From positions 1 through 5,589 of the forward strand of contig JAAZLQ010000156.1 of NCBI GenBank assembly GCA_012799255.1: a stretch of 5,589 nucleotides of DNA, written 5' to 3'. The first letter of the stretch is position 1, and each line of letters opens with the position of its first letter. Both the position numbers and the translations under genes were made by a program. The stretch comes from Bacillota bacterium (lineage in GTDB: Bacteria > Bacillota_G > Limnochordia > DTU010). Of this stretch, positions 4,664 through 5,589 are shown piece by piece. The notes under the pieces were generated by a model. That model was not told the origin of the DNA, did no database searches, and worked only from the letters and a program-made list of their open reading frames with translations.

Positions 4664-5589
4664 TTACTCCTCCTCTCCAACTTCTTCAATCTCCAAATTC
4701 TCCAGCTCGCCTTCGTCTAGCTCGTCCAAATCTTCTTCAAAGTGTACGGGATCCCCAATCTCAATCCCCCGAACATCGACTTTGCCTGTTACCACTTGGG
4801 AAACCAGGGCGGTACGGAATTCACTCAAAAAGTTAATTTTCTTTTCAATGGAAGCTACTTTTAAATCAATACTACTAATTACACGATTGCAGAACCGCAC
4901 AATGCGTTCTTGCTGCTCTAGAGGGGGAATAATCACCACTAGCCTCTTGATATCTTTGTAACTCATGCTCTGACGAACGCCACTTCCCATGCCGTAAAAC
5001 ACTTTCTTTACATCAAATGAATGAAGCAACAGGTAAAGATAGTCAGGTAAAATAGAATTTTTAACCGACAAGCAGGTGTATGCCGACGTAATTATGCCTG
5101 TTTGCGTGACCAACCCCACCCTTAAGCTTTTTTGATCATTCTGTAAGTCTGTCAGCCTTAGAATAACATTACCATCAGACACAACTTGATAAGTGTCAAA
5201 CGTTGAAGGCAACAAACCCTCTACCTTGTCAATATCCTTCTGAATAATCCTGCCGTAACTTAATGATAAGAGATTCTGGTTTTGGGTTTCCTTATTTGAT
5301 ATCTTCTGTTGAGAGGTAACTTGATACAGATATCTTACATCCCAGTCCTTTGGTATGCTCCCCAACCACTCGTTGCCAGATGACTTCATTTTGGATGTCG
5401 GTTCTAATCCCCTCGTTACGACTTCATAAATAACAGAGTCCTTCTGTTCCTTTAACAGCTCGATCTGTTTCCTCTTTGCCCTAATGAGTCTGTTTACTTT
5501 CGATATCTTATCATCAAGGAATCTGACGATTTGATCTTGTTCTTCCTTGGGAGGGATATACAGGATAATGTTTTTGAAGTCTTCATAGC
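4664..5589 (-). CDS. hsdS: Type I restriction-modification specificity subunit HsdS, partial (5' end beyond window)
   Basis: HsdS chooses the split DNA target for the HsdM methylase and HsdR nuclease/translocase through two target recognition domains (TRDs) held apart by conserved helices. The frame is open to the right edge, giving 307 visible residues; the Met codon at 5387-5389 is internal, not the start. Visible residues 1-66 are the central conserved region (IPPKEEQDQIVRFLDDKI, then a Lys/Leu-rich helix and VVTRGLEP). Residues 67-79 (MKSSGNEWLGSIP) open the second half, a very typical HsdS motif. TRD2 follows (NLLSLSYGRI, ILRLTDLQND, GIITSAY), then the distal conserved region (IPPLEQQERIVRF ... 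ALVSQVVTGK). The last 30 or so residues are strongly acidic. The first TRD is mostly missing. hsdR follows after 3 bases. Family assignment is near certain; the recognition sequence cannot be read from this. Confidence 0.95.
   Translation of the reverse strand, partial: YEDFKNIILYIPPKEEQDQIVRFLDDKISKVNRLIRAKRKQIELLKEQKDSVIYEVVTRGLEPTSKMKSSGNEWLGSIPKDWDVRYLYQVTSQQKISNKETQNQNLLSLSYGRIIQKDIDKVEGLLPSTFDTYQVVSDGNVILRLTDLQNDQKSLRVGLVTQTGIITSAYTCLSVKNSILPDYLYLLLHSFDVKKVFYGMGSGVRQSMSYKDIKRLVVIIPPLEQQERIVRFCNRVISSIDLKVASIEKKINFLSEFRTALVSQVVTGKVDVRGIEIGDPVHFEEDLDELDEGELENLEIEEVGEEE
4669..4674 (-). promoter_or_regulatory. Ribosome binding site of hsdR inside hsdS
   Basis: On the minus strand AGGAGG lies 8 bases before the GTG start of hsdR (4658-4660) and is made by the Glu codons at the very end of hsdS. 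It settles the GTG start, since no ATG is suitably placed, and implies coupled translation of hsdS and hsdR. Confidence 0.8.

Noticed and set aside
4617..4961. Plus-strand frame of 114 codons
   Set aside because: It is antisense to the end of hsdS and start of hsdR; its serine-rich run is the complement of the acidic HsdS tail.

Overview
The window is one leftward (minus-strand) cluster from what looks like a low-to-moderate GC Gram-positive bacterium. The evidence is strong purine-rich Shine-Dalgarno sequences (GGAGG type), GTG and TTG start codons, and Bacillota-like proteins. A Bacillales (Paenibacillus/Brevibacillus-like) host is a guess from protein style, not a proven assignment.

Right part (4664-5589): the C-terminal two thirds or so of hsdS, the specificity subunit of a type I restriction-modification system, running off the right edge. 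The visible part holds the central conserved helix region, the second target recognition domain and the distal conserved helix region. hsdM, if present, should lie beyond position 5589.

Middle (1699-4660): hsdR, the restriction/translocase subunit. It starts with GTG three bases after the hsdS stop, with an AGGAGG ribosome site inside the end of hsdS. It is broken into three frames by two one-base losses, both in short homopolymers (T5 at 4042-4046 and A4 at 2841-2844, + strand). Adding one base back at each site gives a single 987-residue HsdR with the PD-(D/E)XK nuclease, Walker A, DEAH, TATP and motif V/VI elements in the right order. This is either a recently inactivated gene, leaving a methylation-only system if hsdM is intact, or two homopolymer sequencing errors.

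Left-middle (1380-1698): a 319-base gap with a possible 48-residue small membrane protein, a strong but apparently orphan Shine-Dalgarno sequence, and a frame that looks like decayed coding sequence.

Left (448-1379): two small paralogous genes of about 140 residues (957-1379 and 448-864). They resemble the YbjN / type III secretion chaperone-like superfamily. Their role next to the restriction system is unknown.

Far left (1-447): no gene seen. It holds a 57-bp imperfect direct repeat in two copies 263 bp apart. Each copy contains two ATGTG-type heptamers spaced 11 bp, a pattern suggesting protein-binding sites or mobile-element ends. I found no clear rho-independent terminator, tRNA, rRNA or CRISPR array.
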